Source of the DNA: Pseudomonadota bacterium
GTDB taxonomy: Bacteria; Pseudomonadota; Alphaproteobacteria; Rhizobiales; Xanthobacteraceae
Direction of reading: 5' to 3'
Length of the DNA: 8,163 nt
Assembly (NCBI GenBank): GCA_021779635.1
Contig: JAJYAH010000293.1
Coordinates: forward strand, 1-8,163
Shown: positions 6,826 through 8,163 of the stretch, one piece after another
Numbering within the stretch: the first letter of the stretch is position 1
Layout of the letters: every line of letters begins with the position of its first letter
Translations under genes and position numbers: made by a program
Notes under the pieces: model-generated
Databases searched by the model: none
What the model was told of the DNA's origin: nothing
Seen by the model: only the letters and a program-made list of their open reading frames with translations

Positions 6826-7815
6826 GACCGGGGAGGACGAAGAACGCCCCTTTTTGGCCGCCGCGTTTGGCGCGGTCTTCTTTGCCGCGGCCTTCTTCAC
6901 CGCGCTCCCCTTCCCCTCATCCTCCAGCGCCTTGCGCACCTGCTTGAATTCGCTCCGATCTGCTTTGTCGACCTGCGGGAATTTCAGATCCAGTTTTTCC
7001 AGCGCGCTGACGATGGTGGAGCCGATCACCACCCGCGCGAACCATTTGTGGTCGGCTGGCACCACATGCCATGGCGCCGCTGTACTTGAGGTGTGCCGGA
7101 TGACCTCCTGATACGCGGCCTGGTATTTCCCCCACCGCCCGCGCTCGCCGATATCCGCCATCGAGAATTTCCAGTTCTTCGACGGCTGCTCGAGCCGGCC
7201 GAGAAACCGCTGGCGCTGCTCCTGCTTCGACACATTGAGAAAGAACTTCAGGACGATGGTGCCGTTGCGCGCGAGGTAGTGCTCGAACGCGGAAATATCC
7301 GTGAACCGCTCGCGCCAGATGTTTCTGGTTATCAGCCGCGGCGGGATCTTCTGCTTGGCGAGGAGTTCCGGATGCACCCGCACCACCAGGCATTCCTCGT
7401 AATAGGAACGATTGAAAATGCCGATGCGGCCGCGCTCCGGCAGCGCAACCGCGCTGCGCCACATGAAATCATGGTTGAGCTCGTGGGTTGACGGCTGCTT
7501 GAACGAGGTGACCTCGCAACCCTGCGGATTGACGCCATCGAAGATGCTCTTGATGGCGCTGTCCTTGCCGGCCGCGTCCATGCCCTGAAAGATCAGGAGC
7601 AGCGACCAGCGATCCTGCGCGTAAAGCTTCTCCTGAAAATCGTTCAGGCGTTTTCGGTTGGCATCAAGGATCTTTTCGCCCTTGGCCTTGTCGAGGCCGC
7701 CCCTCTCTTTGGTCTTGTGCGACTTGAGATGGAACTCGCCGGATCCGTCGAAACGGAACGGCGCAACGAAAGGCCGCAACTGGAGGCCAAGGGATGGCGC
7801 GGGTTTTTTGCTCAT
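6823..7815 (-). CDS. ppk2: Polyphosphate kinase 2, class III-like (polyphosphate:AMP/ADP phosphotransferase)
   Basis: Cytoplasmic enzyme of 330 residues expected to transfer phosphate between polyphosphate and nucleotides. The P-loop GMDAAGKD is at 78-85. A VNPQGCEVTSFKQP stretch is at about 95-108, the Walker B-type segment GIFNRSYYEECLVVRVHPE at 132-150, and the lid region around NIWRERF at 165-171. The FNRSxYE...LVVRVH form resembles class III enzymes, which act on both AMP and ADP, rather than the FDRSWYNR form of class I. That assignment is by motif memory only. Residues 1-60 form the usual basic N-terminal helical region. The C-terminus from about 303 is an Ala/Lys-rich tail (KKAAAKKTAPNAAAKKG), low in complexity and probably disordered. 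ATG 7815 is chosen over the in-frame ATG at 7890 because it matches the family N-terminus, has GGAG 11 bases upstream, and avoids overlapping the Nudix gene, which ends 25 bases away. Confidence 0.93.
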   Translation of the reverse strand: MSKKPAPSLGLQLRPFVAPFRFDGSGEFHLKSHKTKERGGLDKAKGEKILDANRKRLNDFQEKLYAQDRWSLLLIFQGMDAAGKDSAIKSIFDGVNPQGCEVTSFKQPSTHELNHDFMWRSAVALPERGRIGIFNRSYYEECLVVRVHPELLAKQKIPPRLITRNIWRERFTDISAFEHYLARNGTIVLKFFLNVSKQEQRQRFLGRLEQPSKNWKFSMADIGERGRWGKYQAAYQEVIRHTSSTAAPWHVVPADHKWFARVVIGSTIVSALEKLDLKFPQVDKADRSEFKQVRKALEDEGKGSAVKKAAAKKTAPNAAAKKGRSSSSPV

Positions 7816-7840
7816 GACGCGGGGAACTCCGGTTCTGCTG

Positions 7841-8163
7841 TCATATATCGCAGCCCGTTGCGAACTGCTTCTCGATAAAGGCGGTGACAAAACGCGGCAT
7901 CGCCGCCGTCACGTCGGACGTCGTGCGCACCAGATGCATGGCGGCCAGTTCGGGCTGATGCTGCCGGGCGAGATTGGCCTCGATCCTCGCGCGCAGCGCT
8001 TCGCCGGTCGAATCGACGTTCAATATCCGCATCATCGCAATCGCATGGCCCGAGACCACGCAATCCCAATGCGCGCCGGCGCGATAATCCGCCGGCGTCA
8101 GGCCGGTTTCCTCCTCGACCTCGCGGGCGATGCTGGCCGCCATATCGACCGCGTCAAGCCGGA
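7841..8163 (-). CDS. Nudix hydrolase, N-terminal part missing at the window edge
   Basis: The visible 106 residues are the C-terminal part of a Nudix-family protein, which would hydrolyse a nucleoside diphosphate linked to another group. The second half of the Nudix box is clear: AREVEEETGL, whose Glu residues bind the catalytic metal. The box begins upstream of the internal ATG at 8143, so the true start lies beyond position 8163. The residue at the first Glu position of the classical box (seven residues before the REVEEETGL arginine) is Val here (LDAVDMAASIAREV). The rest (HWDCVVSGHAIAMMRILNVD and later helices) resembles generic Nudix proteins of Bradyrhizobium-type genomes, and the substrate cannot be told. 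It is likely co-transcribed with the kinase gene, 25 bases downstream. Confidence 0.85.
   Translation of the reverse strand, partial: RLDAVDMAASIAREVEEETGLTPADYRAGAHWDCVVSGHAIAMMRILNVDSTGEALRARIEANLARQHQPELAAMHLVRTTSDVTAAMPRFVTAFIEKQFATGCDI

Noticed and set aside
7816..7890. Upstream ATG at 7890 as polyphosphate kinase start
   Set aside because: It would overlap the Nudix gene by 50 bases and add a Ser/Arg-rich stretch not expected in the family; ATG 7815 has a GGAG upstream.

Overview
The window looks like a piece of chromosome from a GC-rich alphaproteobacterium, most likely of the Bradyrhizobium/Rhodopseudomonas type. This rests on the strong G/C preference at third codon positions and on the gene families present; no marker gene settles the genus. 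It holds six well-supported genes (one cut by the window edge), one small uncertain gene, and three inverted repeats in or next to intergenic gaps. I saw no RNA gene, insertion sequence, CRISPR array or attachment site.

Left part, plus strand (1-3098): a periplasmic alcohol-oxidation cassette. It runs from a PQQ-dependent methanol/ethanol-type dehydrogenase (53-1783), through a small single-haem c-type cytochrome (1915-2277), to a family-3 periplasmic binding protein of the kind that accompanies quinoprotein dehydrogenases (2292-3098). The order resembles xoxF-xoxG-xoxJ. The dehydrogenase carries the Asp-x-Asp signature associated with lanthanide-dependent enzymes but lacks the usual adjacent cysteine pair under PQQ. 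A perfect 15-bp hairpin and a second 10-bp hairpin separate the dehydrogenase from the cytochrome. They suggest that the enzyme is made in excess of its partners, or that the cytochrome and binding protein are partly separately controlled. The inferred scheme is that the dehydrogenase oxidises an alcohol or aldehyde, the cytochrome takes the electrons, and the binding protein helps maturation or interaction.

Middle (3099-3543): convergent gene ends and a small minus-strand reading frame (3123-3380). Its codon use looks coding, but it has no recognisable family and no convincing start.

Right part, minus strand (8163 down to 3544): a Nudix hydrolase cut by the window edge, then a class III-like polyphosphate kinase 2, then a large soluble signalling protein. 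The last combines a SAM domain, a class III nucleotide cyclase domain, an AAA-type ATPase and a long C-terminal region that looks like TPR-type helical repeats. All three genes handle nucleotides or phosphates. The Nudix and kinase genes are 25 bp apart. The cyclase gene follows after about 80 bp, with a weak hairpin at the kinase stop codon.
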